Assembly (NCBI GenBank): GCA_945910005.1
Contig: OX246743.1
Coordinates: 47,987,637 to 48,051,636 of the forward strand
DNA: 64,000 bases
Direction of reading: 5' to 3'
From: Isoperla grammatica
Taxonomy: Eukaryota > Arthropoda > Insecta > Plecoptera > Perlodidae
Shown: positions 32,339 through 45,500 of the stretch, in pieces
Layout of the letters: every line of letters begins with the position of its first letter
Position numbering within the stretch: the stretch's first letter is position 1
Position numbers and translations under genes: made by a program
Notes under the pieces: generated by a model
Seen by the model: the letters and a program-made list of their open reading frames with translations, nothing else
Databases searched by the model: none
What the model was told of the DNA's origin: nothing

Positions 32339-32555
32339 CAGGGGTCGGCAACAAGCGGTCCGCGGGCCATGTACATTAACTAATAGTAAAGTAATTAGCA
32401 GGGCTAATTTGTGTGGCCCTCCACTAATTTATTTATTTATAAGGAAATTGCAATTATTATTCCTAGTTTCCACCACTACTAGAAAAATTCAAGTTAATAT
32501 TTTAAACTTCAACCATTACCGTGATTAGACATATAAGTAGAGGCTATACACATGT
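32339..32555 (+). mobile_element. hAT-type element left end, truncated at array 4
   Basis: CAGGGGTCGGCAACAAGCGG followed by TCCGCGGGCC closely resembles the well-known terminal sequence of many hAT elements (CAGGGGTCGGCAA...GCGGGCC). The internal GTGTGGCCCTCCAC also fits that family. No right end is found before the tandem array begins, so only the left part is present. Confidence 0.65.
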
Positions 32556-35500
32556 TTTATACAACATTCTAATACTCAGCCGCCAGCTGCGTGCACGCTG
32601 TTTTAACCAAAGTGGACAGATACCTATACACATGTTTTATACAACATTCTAATACTCAGCCGCCAGCTGCGTGCACGCTGTTTTAACCAAAGTAGACAGA
32701 TACCTATACACATGTTTTATATTACATACTTATCCTCAGCCGCCAGCTGCGTGCACGCTGTTTTAACCAAAGTAAACAGATACCTATACACATGTTTTAT
32801 ATAACATTCTTATACTCAGCCGCCAGTTGCGTGCACGCTGTTTTAACCAAAGTAGACAGACACCTATACACATGTTTTATATAACATTCTTATACTCAGC
32901 CGCCAGTTGCGTGCACGCTGTTTGAACCAAAGTAGACAGATACCTATACACATGTTTTATATAACATTCTTATACTCAGCCGCCAGTTGCGTGCACGTTG
33001 TTTTAACCAAAGTATACAGATACCTATACACATGTTTTATATAACATTCTTATACTCAGCCGCCAGTTGCGTGCACGCTGTTTTAACCAAAGTAGACAGA
33101 TACCTATTCACATGTTTTATATAACATTCTTATACTCAGCCGCAAGTTGCGTGCACGCTGTTTTAACCAAAGTAGACAGATACCTATACACATGTTTTAT
33201 ATTACATTCTTATAATCAGCCGCCAGCTGCGTGCACGCTGTTTTAACCAAAGTAGACAGATACCTATACACATGTTTTATATATCATTCTTATACTCAGC
33301 CGCCAGCTGCGTGCATGCTGTTTTAACCAAAGTGGACAGATACCTATACACATGTTTTATATTACATTCTTATACTCAGCCGCCAGCTGCGTGCACGCTG
33401 TTTTAACCAAAGTAGACAGATACCTTTACACATGTTTTATATAACATTCTTATACTCAGCTGCCAGCTGCGTGCACGCTGTTTTAACCAAAGTAGACAGA
33501 TACCTATACACATGTTTTATATATCATTCTTATACTCAGCCGCCAGCTGCGTGCATGCTGTTTTAACCAAAGTGGACAGATACCTATACACATGTTTTAT
33601 ATTACATTCTTATACTCAGCCGCCAGCTGCGTGCACGCTGTTTTAACCAAAGTAGACAGATACCTTTACACATGTTTTATATAACATTCTTATACTCAGC
33701 CGCCAGCTGCGTGCACGCTGTTCTAACCAAAGAATACAGATACCTATATACATGTTTTATATAACATTCTTATACTCAGCCGCCAGCTGCGTGCACGCTG
33801 TTTTAACCAAAGTATACAGATACCTATACACATGTTTTATATTACATTCTTATACTCAGCCGCCAGCTGCGTGCACGCTGTTCTAACCAAAGTATACAGA
33901 TACCTATACACATGTTTTATATAACATTCTTATACTCAGCCGCCAGCTGCGTGCACGCTGTTTTAACCAAAGTGGACAGATACCTATACACATGTTTTAT
34001 ATATCATTCTTATACTCAGCCGCCAGCTGCGTGCACGCTGTTTTAACCAAAGTAGACAGATACCTATACACATGTTTTATATAACATTCTTATACTCAGC
34101 CGCCAGCTGCGTGCACGCTGTTCTAACCAAAGTATACAGATACCTTTACACATGTTTTATATAACATTCTTATACTCAGCCGCCAGCTGCGTGCACGCTG
34201 TTTTAACCAAAGTGGACCGATACCTATACACATGTTTTATATATCATTCTTATACTCAGCCGCCAGCTGCGTGCACGCTGTTTTAACCAAAGTAGACAGA
34301 TACCTATACACATGTTTTATATAACATTCTTATACTCAGCCGCCAGCTGCGTGCACGCTGTTTTAACCAAAGTAGACAGATACCTTTACACATGTTTTAT
34401 ATAACATTCTTATACTCAGCCGCCAGCTGCGTGCACGCTGTTTTAACCAAAGTAGACGGATACCTATACACATGTTTTATATAACATTCTTATACTCAGC
34501 CGCCAGCTGCGTGCACGCTGTTTTAACCAAAGTAGACAGATACCTATACACATGTTTTATATAACATTCTTATACTCAGCCGCCAGCTGCGTGCACGCTG
34601 TTTTAACCAAAGTAGACAGATACCTATACACATGTTTTATATAACATTCTTATACGCAGCCGCCAGCTACGTGCACGCTGTTTAAACCAAAGTAGACAGA
34701 TACCTATACACATGTTTTATGTAACATTCTTATACTCAGCCGCCAGCTGCGTGCACGCTGTTTTAACCAAAGTAGACAGATACCTATACACATGTTTTAT
34801 ATATATCATTCTAATACTCAGCCGCCAGCTGCGTGCACGCTGTTCTAACCAAAGTAGACAGATACCTATACACATGTTTAATAAAACATTCTTATACTCA
34901 GCCGCCAGCTGCGTGCACGCTGTTTTAACCAAAGTGGACAGATACCTACACACATGTTTTATATTACATTCTTATACTCAGCCGCCAGCTGCGTGCACGC
35001 TGTTTTAACCAAAGTAGACAGACACCAATACACATGTTTTATATAACATTCTTATACTCAGCCGCCAGCTGCGTGCATGCTGTTTTAACCAAAGTGGACA
35101 GATACCTATACACATGTTTTATATTACATTCTTATACTCAGCCGCCAGCTGCGTGCACGCTGTTTTAACCAAAGTAGACAGATACCTTTACACATGTTTT
35201 ATATAACATTCTTACACTCAGCCGCCAGCTGCGTGCACGCTGTTTTAACCAAAGTAGACAGATACCTATACACATGTTTTATATATCATTCTTATACTCA
35301 GCCGCCAGCTGCGTGCACGCTGTTTTAACCAAAGTAGACAGATACCTATACACATGTTTTATATAACATTCTTATACTCAGCCGCCAGCTGCGTGCACGC
35401 TGTTTTAACCAAAGTGGACAGATACCTATACACATGTTTTATATTACATTCTTATACTCAGCCGCCAGCTGCGTGCACGCTGTTTTAACCAAAGTGGACA

Positions 35501-38500
35501 GATACCTATACACATGTTTTATATATCATTCTTATACTCAGCCGCCAGCTGCGTGCACGCTGTTTTAACCAAAGTAGACAGATACCTTTACACATGTTTT
35601 ATATAACATTCTTATACTCAGCCGCCAGCTGCGTGCACGCTGTTTTAACCAAAGTAGACAGATACCTATACACATGTTTTATATATCATTCTTATACTCA
35701 GCCGCCAGCTGCGTGCACGCTGTTTTAACCAAAGTAGACAGATACCTATACACATGTTTTATATAACATTCTTATACTCAGCCGCCAGCTGCGTGCACGC
35801 TGTTTGAACCAAAGTGGACAGATACCTATACACATGTTTTATATTACATTCTTATACTCAGCCGCCAGCTGCGTGCACGCTGTTTTAACCAAAGTGGACA
35901 GATACCTATACACATGTTTTATATTACATTCTTATACTCAGCCGCCAGCTGCGTGCACGCTGTTTTAACCAAAGTGGACAGATACCTATACACATGTTTT
36001 ATATATCATTCTTATACTCAGCCGCCAGCTGCGTGCATGCTGTTTTAACCAAAGTGGACAGATACCTATACACATGTTTTATATTACATTCTTATACTCA
36101 GCCGCCAGCTGCGTGCACGCTGTTTTAACCAAAGTAGATAGATACCTATACACATGTTTTATATTACATTCTTATACTCAGCCGCCAGCTGCGTGCACGC
36201 TGTTTTAACCAAAGTGGACAGATACCTATACACATGTTTTATATTACATTCTTATACTCAGCCGCCAGCTGCGTGCACGCGGTTCTAACCAAAGTATACA
36301 GATACCTATATACATGTTTTATATAACATTCTTATACTCAGCCGCCAGCTGCGTGAACGCTGTTTTAACCAAAGTATACAGATACCTATACACATGTTTT
36401 ATATAACATTCTTATACTCAGCCGCCAGCTGCGTGCACGCTGTTTTAACCAAAGTGGACAGATACCTATACACATGTTTTATATATCATTCTTATACTCA
36501 GCCGCCAGCTGCGTGCACGCTGTTTTAACCAAAGTAGACAGATACCTATACACATGTTTTATATAACATTCTTATACTCAGCCGCCAGCTGCGTGCACGC
36601 TGTTTTAACAAAAGTAGACAGATACCTATACACATGTTTTATGTAACATTCTTATACTCAGCCGCCCGCTGCGTGCACGCTGTTTTAACCAAAGTAGACA
36701 GATACCTATACACATGTTTTATATAACATTCTTATACTCAGCCGCCAGCTGCGTGCACGCTGTTTTAACCAAAGTAGACAGATACCTATACACATGTTTT
36801 ATATAACATTCTTATACTCAGCCGCCAGTTGCGTGCACGCTTTTTGAACCAAAGTAGACGGACCTATACACATGTTTTATATAACATTCTTATACTCAGC
36901 CGCCAGCTGCGTGCACGCTGTTTTAACCAAAGTAGACAGATACCTATACACATGTTTTATATAACATTCTTATACTCAGCCGCCAGCTGCGTGCACGCTG
37001 TTTAAACCAAAGTAGACGGATACCTATACACATGTTTTATATAACATTCTTATACTCAGCCGCCAGTTGCGTGCACGCTGTTTGAACCAAAGTAGACGGA
37101 TACCAATACACATGTTTTATATAACATTCTTATACTCAGCCGCCAGCTGCGTGCACGCTGTTTTAACCAAAGTAGACAGATACCTATACACATGTTTTAT
37201 ATAACATTCTTATACTCAGCCGCCAGCTGCGTGCACGCTGTTTTAACCAAAGTAGACGGATACCTATACACATGTTTTATATAACATTTTTATACTCAGC
37301 CGCCAGCTGCGTGCACGCTGTTTTAACCAAAGTAGACAGATACCTATACACATGTTTTATATAACATTTTTATACTCAGCCGCCAGCTGCGTGCCCGCTG
37401 TTTTAACCAAAGTGGACAGATACCTGTACACATGTTTTATATAACATTCTTATACTCAGCCGCCAGCTGCGTGCACGCTGTTTTAACCAAAGTGGACAGA
37501 TACCTATACACTTGTTTTATATAACATTCTTATACTCAGCCGCCAGCTGCGTGCACGCTGTTTTAACCAAAGTGGACAGATACCTATACACATGTTTTAT
37601 ATTACATTCTTATCCTCAGCCGCCACCTGCGTGCACGCTGTTTTAACCAAAGTAGACAGATACCTATACACATGTTTTATATTACATACTTATCCTCAGC
37701 CGCCAGCTGCGTGCACGCTGTTCTAACCAAAGTAGACAGATACCTATACACATGTTTTATATTACATACTTATCCTCAGCCGCCAGCTGCGTGCACGCTG
37801 TTTTAACCAAAGTAGACAGATACCTACACACATGGTTAATAAAACATTCTTATACTCAGCCGCCAGCTGCGTGCACGCTGTTTTAACCAAAGTGGACAGA
37901 TACCTATACACATGTTTTATATAACATTCTTACACTCAGCCGCCAGCTGCGTGCACGCTGTTTTAACCAAAGTGGACGGATACCTATACACATGTTTTAT
38001 ATTACATTCTTATCCTCAGCCGCCAGCTGCGTGCACGCTGTTTTAACCAAAGTAGACAGATACCTATACACATGTTTTATATTACATACTTATCCTCAGC
38101 CGCCAGCTGCGTGCACGCTGTTCTAACCAAAGTAGACAGATACCTATACACATGTTTTATATAACATTCTTACACTCAGCCGCCAGCTGCGTGCACGCTG
38201 TTTTAACCAAAGTGGACAGATACCTATACACATGTTTTATATAACATACTTATCCTCAGCCGCCAGCTGCGTGCACGCTGTTTTAACCAAAGTAGACAGA
38301 TACCTATACACATGTTTTTATATAACATTCTAACACTCAGCCGCCAGCTGCGTGCACGCTGTTTTAACCAAAGTAGACAGATACCTATACACATGTTTTA
38401 TATAACATTCTTATACTCAGCCGCCAGCTGCGTGCACGCTGTTTTAGCCAAAGTGGACAGATACCTATACACATGTTTTATATTACATACTTATCCTCGG

Positions 38501-39550
38501 CCGCCAGCTGCGTGCACGCTGTTTTAACCAAAGTAGACAGATACCTACACACATGTTTAATAAAACATTCTTATACTCAGCCGCCAGCTGCGTGCACGCT
38601 GTTTTAACCAAAGTGGACAGATACCTATACACATGTTTTATATTACATTCTTATCCTCAGCCGCCAGCTGCGTGCACGCTGTTCTAACCAAAGTAGACAG
38701 ATACCTACACACATGTTTAATAAAACATTCTTATACTCAGCCGCCAGCTGCGTGCATGCTGCTTTAACCAAAGTACACAGATACCTATACTCATGTTTAA
38801 TAAAACATTCTTATACTCAGCCGCCAGCTGCGTGCACGCTGTTTTAACCAAAGTACACAGATACCTATACTCATGTTTAATAAAACATTCTTATACTCAG
38901 CCGCCAGCTGCGTGCATGCTGTTTTAACCAAAGTACACAGATACCTATACTCATGTTTAATAAAACATTCTTATACTCAGCCGCCAGCTGCGTGCACGCT
39001 GTTTTAACCAAAGTACACAGATACCTATACTCATGTTTAATAAAACATTCTTATACTCAGCCGCCAGCTGCGTGCACGCTGTTTTAACCAAAGTAGACAG
39101 ATACCGACACACATGTTTAATAAAACATTCTTATACTCAGCCGCCAGCTGCGTGCACGCTGTTTTAACCAAAGTACACAGATACCTATACTCATGTTTAA
39201 TAAAACATTCTTATACTCAGCCGCCAGCTGCGTGCACGCTGTTTTAACTAAAGTAGACAGATACCTATACACATGTTTTATATAACATTCTTATACTCAG
39301 CCGCCAGCTGCGTGCATGCTGTTTTAACCAAATTACACAGATACCTATACTCATGTTTAATAAAACATTCTTATACTCAGCCGCCAGCTGCGTGCACGCT
39401 GTTTTAACCAAAGTAGACAGATACCTACACACATGTTTAATATAACATTCTTATCCTCAGCCGCCAGCTGCGTGCACGCTGTTTTAACCAAAGTACACAG
39501 ATACCTATACTCATGTTTAATAAAACATTCTTATACTCAGCCGCCAGTTG
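32556..39550. repeat. Minisatellite array 4: 80-bp units
   Basis: About 87 head-to-tail units of 80 bp. Each contains ACATGTTTTATATAACATTC, TTATACTCAGCCGCCAGCTG, and a 10-bp palindrome GCGTGCACGC, then TTTTAACCAAAGTAGACAGA. Rare indels break the period (for example near 34,800 and 36,860). Units from about 37,820 onward increasingly carry ACATGTTTAATAAAACATTC, or TCATG in place of ACATG, so variants cluster by position. No stable reading frame exists because 80 is not a multiple of 3. The array ends at 39550 directly against array 5. Confidence 0.96.
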
Positions 39551-42500
39551 GTAGATAAGGATCTGAGGTCGGAAGTATGAAAGAACGTGCTAGGAATCTG
39601 TTGGTTTTCGTTGAATTAGCCACCGTGTATGAAAGGGGCGGTAGATAAGGATCTGAGGTCGGAAGTATGAAAGAACGTGCTAGGAATCTGTTGGTTTTAG
39701 TTGAATTAGCCACCGTGTATGAAAGGGGCGGTAGATAAGGATCTGAGGTCGGAAGTATGAAAGAACGTGCTAGGAATCTGTTGGTTTTAGTTGAATTAGC
39801 CACCGTGTATGAAAGGGGCGGTAGATAAGGATCTGAGGTCGGAAGTATGAAAGAACGTGCTAGCAATCTGTTGGTTTTAGTTGAATTAGCCACCGTGTAT
39901 GAAAGGGGCTGTAGATGAGGATCTGAGGTCGGAAGTATGAAAGAACGTGCTAGGAATCTGTTGGTTTTAGTTGAATTAGCCACCGTGTATGTATGGGGCG
40001 GTAGATAAGGATCTGAGGTCGGAAGTATGAAAGAACGTGCTAGGAATCTGTTGGTTTTAGTTGAATTAGCCACCGTGTATGAAAGGGGCAGTAGATAAGG
40101 ATCTGAGGTCGGAAGTATGAAAGAACGTGCTAGGAATCTGTTGGTTTTAGTTTAATTAGCCACCGTGTATGTATGGGGCGGTAGATAAGGATCTGAGGTC
40201 GGAAGTATGAAAGAACGTGCTAGGAATCTGTTGGTTTTAGTTGAATTAGCCACCGTGTATGAAAGGGGCAGTAGATAAGGATCTGAGGTCGGAAGTATGA
40301 AAGAACGTGCTAGGAATCTGTTGGTTTTAGTTGAATTAGCCACCGTGTATGAAAGGGGCGGTAGATTAGGATCTGAGGTCGGAAGTATGAAAGAACGTGC
40401 TAGCAATCTGTTGGTTTTAGTTGAATTAGCCACCGTGTATGAAAGGGGCGGTAGATAAGGATCTGAGGTCGGAAGTATGAAAGAACGTGCTAGCAATCTG
40501 TTGGTTTTAGTTGAATTAGCCACCGAGTATGAAAGGGGCGGTAGATAAGGATCTGAGGTCGGAAGTATGAAAGAACGTGCTAGGAATCTGTTGGTTTTAG
40601 TTGAATTAGCCACCGTGTATGAAAGGGGCTGTAGATAAGGATCTGAGGTCGGAAGTATGAAAGAACGTGCTAGGAATCTGTTGGTTTTAGTTGAATTAGC
40701 CACCGTGTATGTATGGGACGGTAGATAAGGATCTGAGGTCGGAAGTATGAAAGAACGTGCTAGGAATCTGTTGGTTTTAGTTGAATTAGCCACCGTGTAT
40801 GAAAGGGGCAGTAGATAAGGATCTGAGGTCGGAAGTATGAAAGAACGTGCTAGGAATCTGTTGGTTTTAGTTGAATTAGCCACCGTGTATGTATGGGGCG
40901 GTAGATAAGGATCTGAGGTCGGAAGTATGAAAGAACGTGCTAGGAATCTGTTGGTTTTAGTTGAATTAGCCACCGTGTATGAAAGGGGCAGTAGATAAGG
41001 ATCTGAGGTCGGAAGTATGAAAGAACGTGCTAGGAATCTGTTGGTTTTAGTTGAATTAGCCACCGTGTATGAAAGGGGCGGTAGATAAGGATTTGAGGTC
41101 GGAAGTATGAAAGAACGTGCTAGGAATCTGTTGGTTTTAGTTGAATTAGCCACCGTGTATGAAAGGGGCGGTAGATTAGGATCTGAGGTCGGAAGTATGA
41201 AAGAACGTGCTAGCAATCTGTTGGTTTTAGTTGAATTAGCCACCGTGTATGAAAGGGGCGGTAGATAAGGATCTGAGGTCGGAAGTATGAAAGAACGTGC
41301 TAGCAATCTGTTGGTTTTAGTTGAATTAGCCACCGAGTATGCAAGGGGCGGTAGATAAGGATCTAAGGTCGGAAGTATGAAAGAACGTGCTAGGAATCTG
41401 TTGGTTTTAGTTGAATTAGCCACCGTGTATGAAAGGGGCGGTAGATAAGGATCTGAGGTCGGAAGTATGAAAGAACGTGCTAGGAATCTGTTGGTTTTAG
41501 TTGAATTAGCAACCGAGTATGAAAGGGGCGGTAGATAAGGATCTGAGGTCGGAAGTATGAAAGAACGTGCTAGGAATCTGTTGGTTTTAGTTGAATTAGC
41601 CACCGTGTATGAAAGGGGCGGTAGATAAGGATCTGAGGTCGGAAGTATGAAAGAACGTGCTAGGAATCTGTTGGTTTTAGTTGAATTAGCCACCGTGTAT
41701 GAAAGAGGAGGAAGATAAGGATCTGAGGTCGGAAGTATGAAAGAACGTGCTAGGAATCTGTTGGTTTTAGTTGAATTAGCCACCGTGTATGAAAGGGGCA
41801 GTAGATAAGGATCTGAGGTCGGAAGACTGAAAGAACGTGTTAGGAATCTGTTGGTTTTAGTTGAATTAGCCACCGTGTATGAAAGGGGCGGTAGATAAGG
41901 ATCTGAGGTCGGAAGTATGAAAGAACGTGCTAGGAATCTGTTGGTTTTAGTTGAATTAGCCACCGTGTATGAAAGAGGAGGAAGATAAGGATCTGAGGTC
42001 GGAAGTATGAAAGAACGTGCTAGGAATCTGTTGGTTTTAGTTGAATTAGCCACCGTGTATGAAAGGGGCGGTAGATAAGGATCTGAGGTCGGAAGTATGA
42101 AAGAACGTGCTAGGAATCTGTTGGTTTTAGTTGAATAAGCCACCGTGTATGAAAGGGGCAGTAGATAAGGATCTGGGGTCGGAAGTATGAAAGAACGTGC
42201 TAGGAATCTGTTGGTTTTAGTTGAATTAGCCACCGTGTATGAAAGGGGCAGTAGATAAGGATCTGAGGTCGGAAGTATGAAAGAACGTGCTAGGAATCTG
42301 TTGGTTTTAGTTGAATTAGCCACCGTGTATGAAAGGGGCAGTAGATAAGGATCTGAGGTCGGAAGACTGAAAGAACGTGTTAGGAATCTGTTGGTTTTAG
42401 TTGAATTAGCCACCGTGTATGAAAGGGGCGGTAGATAAGGATCTGAGGTCGGAAGTATGAAAGAACGTGCTAGGAATCTGTTGGTTTTAGTTGAATTAGC

Positions 42501-45500
42501 CACCGTGTATGAAAGAGGAGGAAGATAAGGATCTGAGGTCGGAAGTATGAAAGAACGTGCTAGGAATCTGTTGGTTTTAGTTGAATTAGCCACCGTGTAT
42601 GAAAGGGGCGGTAGATAAGGATCTGAGGTCGGAAGTATGAAAGAACGTGCTAGGAATCTGTTGGTTTTAGTTGAATAAGCCACCGTGTATGAAAGGGGCA
42701 GTAGATAAGGATCTGGGGTCGGAAGTATGAAAGAACGTGCTAGGAATCTGTTGGTTTTAGTTGAATTAGCCACCGTGTATGAAAGGGGCAGTAGATAAGG
42801 ATCTGAGGTCGGAAGTATGAAAGAACGTGCTAGGAATCTGTTGGTATTAGTTGAATTAGCCACCGTGTATGAAAGGGGCAGTAGATAAGGATCTGAGGTC
42901 GGAAGTATGAAAGAACGTGCTAGGAATCTGTTGGTATTAGTTGAATTAGCCACCGTGTATGAAAGGGGCAGTAGATAAGGATCTGAGGTCGGAAGTATGA
43001 AAGAACGTGCTAGGAATCTGTTGGTTTTAGTTGAATTAGCCACCGTGTATGAAAGGGGCAGTAGATAAGGATCTGAGGTCGGAAGTATGAAAGAACGTGC
43101 TAGGAATCTGTTGGTTTTCGTTGAATTAGCCACCGTGTATGAAAGGGGCGGTAGATAAGGATCTGAGGTCGGAAGTATGAAAGAACGTGCTAGGAATCTG
43201 TTGGTTTTCGTTGAATTAGCCACCGTGTATGAAAGGGGCAGTAGATTAGGATCTGAGGGCGGAAGTATGAAAGAACGTGCTAGGAATCTGTTGGTTTTAG
43301 TTGAATTAGCCACCGTGTATGAAAGGGGCGGTAGATAAGGATCTGAGGTCGGAAGTATGAAACAACGTGCTAGGAATCTGTTGGTTTTAGTTGAATTAGC
43401 CACCGTGTATGAAAGGGGCTGTAGATAAGGATCTGAGGTCGGAAGTATGAAAGAACGTGCTAGGAATCTGTTGGTTTTAGTTGAATTAGCCACCGTGTAT
43501 GTATGGGACGGTAGATAAGGATCTGAGGTCGGAAGTATGAAAGAACGTGCTAGGAATCTGTTGGTTTTAGTTGAATTAGCCACCGTGTATGTATGGGGCG
43601 GTAGATAAGGATCTGAGGTCGGAAGTATGAAAGAACGTGCTAGGAATCTGTTGGTTTTAGTTGAATTTGCCACCGTGTATGAAAGGGGCAGTAGATAAGG
43701 ATCTGAGGTCGGAAGTATGAAAGAACGTGCTAGGAATCTGTTGGTTTTAGTTGAATTAGCCACCGTGTATGAAAGGGGCGGTAGATAAGGATTTGAGGTC
43801 GGAAGGATGAAAGAACGTGCTAGGAATCTGTTGGTTTTAGTTGAATTAGCCACCGTGTATGAAAGAGGAGGAAGATAAGGATCTGAGGTCGGAAGTATGA
43901 AAGAACGTGCTAGGAATCTGTTGGTTTTAGTTGAATTAGCCACCGTGTATGAAAGGGGCGGTAGATAAGGATCTGAGGTCGGAAGTATGAAAGAACGTGC
44001 TAGGAATCTGTTGGTTTTAGTTGAATAAGCCACCGTGTATGAAAGGGGCAGTAGATAAGGATCTGGGGTCGGAAGTATGAAAGAACGTGCTAGGAATCTG
44101 TTGGTTTTAGTTGAATTAGCCACCGTGTACGAAAGGGGCAGTAGATAAGGATCTGAGGTCGGAAGTATGAAAGAACGTGCTAGGAATCTGTTGGTTTTAG
44201 TTGAATTAGCCACCGTGTATGAAAGGGGCGGTAGATAAGGATCTGAGGTCGGAAGTATGAAAGAACGTGCTAGGAATCTGTTGGTTTTAGTTGAATAAGC
44301 CACCGTGTATGAAAGGGGCAGTAGATAAGGATCTGGGGTCGGAAGTATGAAAGAACGTGCTAGGAATCTGTTGGTTTTAGTTGAATTAGCCACCGTGTAT
44401 GAAAGGGGCAGTAGATAAGGATCTGAGGTCGGAAGTATGAAAGAACGTGCTAGGAATCTGTTGGTTTTAGTTGAATTAGCCACCGTGTATGAAAGGGGCA
44501 GTAGATAAGGATCTGAGGTCGGAAGTATGAAAGAACGTGCTAGGAATCTGTTGGTTTTAGTTGAATTAGCCACCGTGTATGAAAGGGGCGGTAGATAAGG
44601 ATCTGAGGTCGGAAGTATGAAAGAACGTGCTAGGAATCTGTTGGTTTTAGTAAAATTAGCCACCGTGTATGAAAGGGGCAGTAGATAAGGATCTGAGGTC
44701 GGAAGTATGAAAGAACGTGCTAGGAATCTGTTGGTTTTAGTTGAATTAGCCACCGTGTATGAAAGGGGCAGTAGATAAGGATCTGAGGTCGGAAGTATGA
44801 AAGAACGTGCTAGGAATCTGTTGGTTTTAGTTGAATTAGCCACCGTGTATGAAAGGGGCGGTAGATAAGGATCTGAGGTCGGAAGTATGAAAGAACGTGC
44901 TAGGAATCTGTTGGTTTTAGTTGAATTAGCCACCGTGTATGAAAGGGGCAGTAGATAAGGATCTGAGGTCGGAAGTATGAAAGAACGTGCTAGGAATCTG
45001 TTGGTTTTCGTTGAATTAGCCACCGTGTATGAAAGGGGCAGGAGATAAGGATCTGAGGTCGGAAGTATGAAAGAACGTGCTAGGAATCTGTTGGTTTTCG
45101 TTGAATTAGCCACCGTGTATGAAAGGGGCAGTAGATAAGGATCTGAGGTCGGAAGTATGAAAGAACGTGCTAGGAATCTGTTGGTTTTCGTTGAATTAGC
45201 CACCGTGTATGAAAGGGGCAGTAAATAAGGATCTGAGGTCGGAAGTATGAAAGAACGTGCTAGGAATCTGTTGGTTTTCGTTGAATTAGCCACCGTGTAT
45301 GAAAGGGGCAGTAGATAAGGATCTGAGGTCGGAAGTATGAAAGAACGTGCTAGGAATCTGTTGGTTTTAGTTGAATTAGCCACCGTGTATGAAAGGGGCG
45401 GTAGATAAGGATCTGAGGTCGGAAGTATGAAAGAACGTGTTAGGAATCTGTTGGTTTTAGTTGAATTAGCCACCGTGTATGAAAGGGGCGGTAGATAAGG

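Noticed and set aside
34712..38527. Short frames in array 4
   Set aside because: The 80-bp period shifts frame each unit, so the frames last only two to four units and are chance products.
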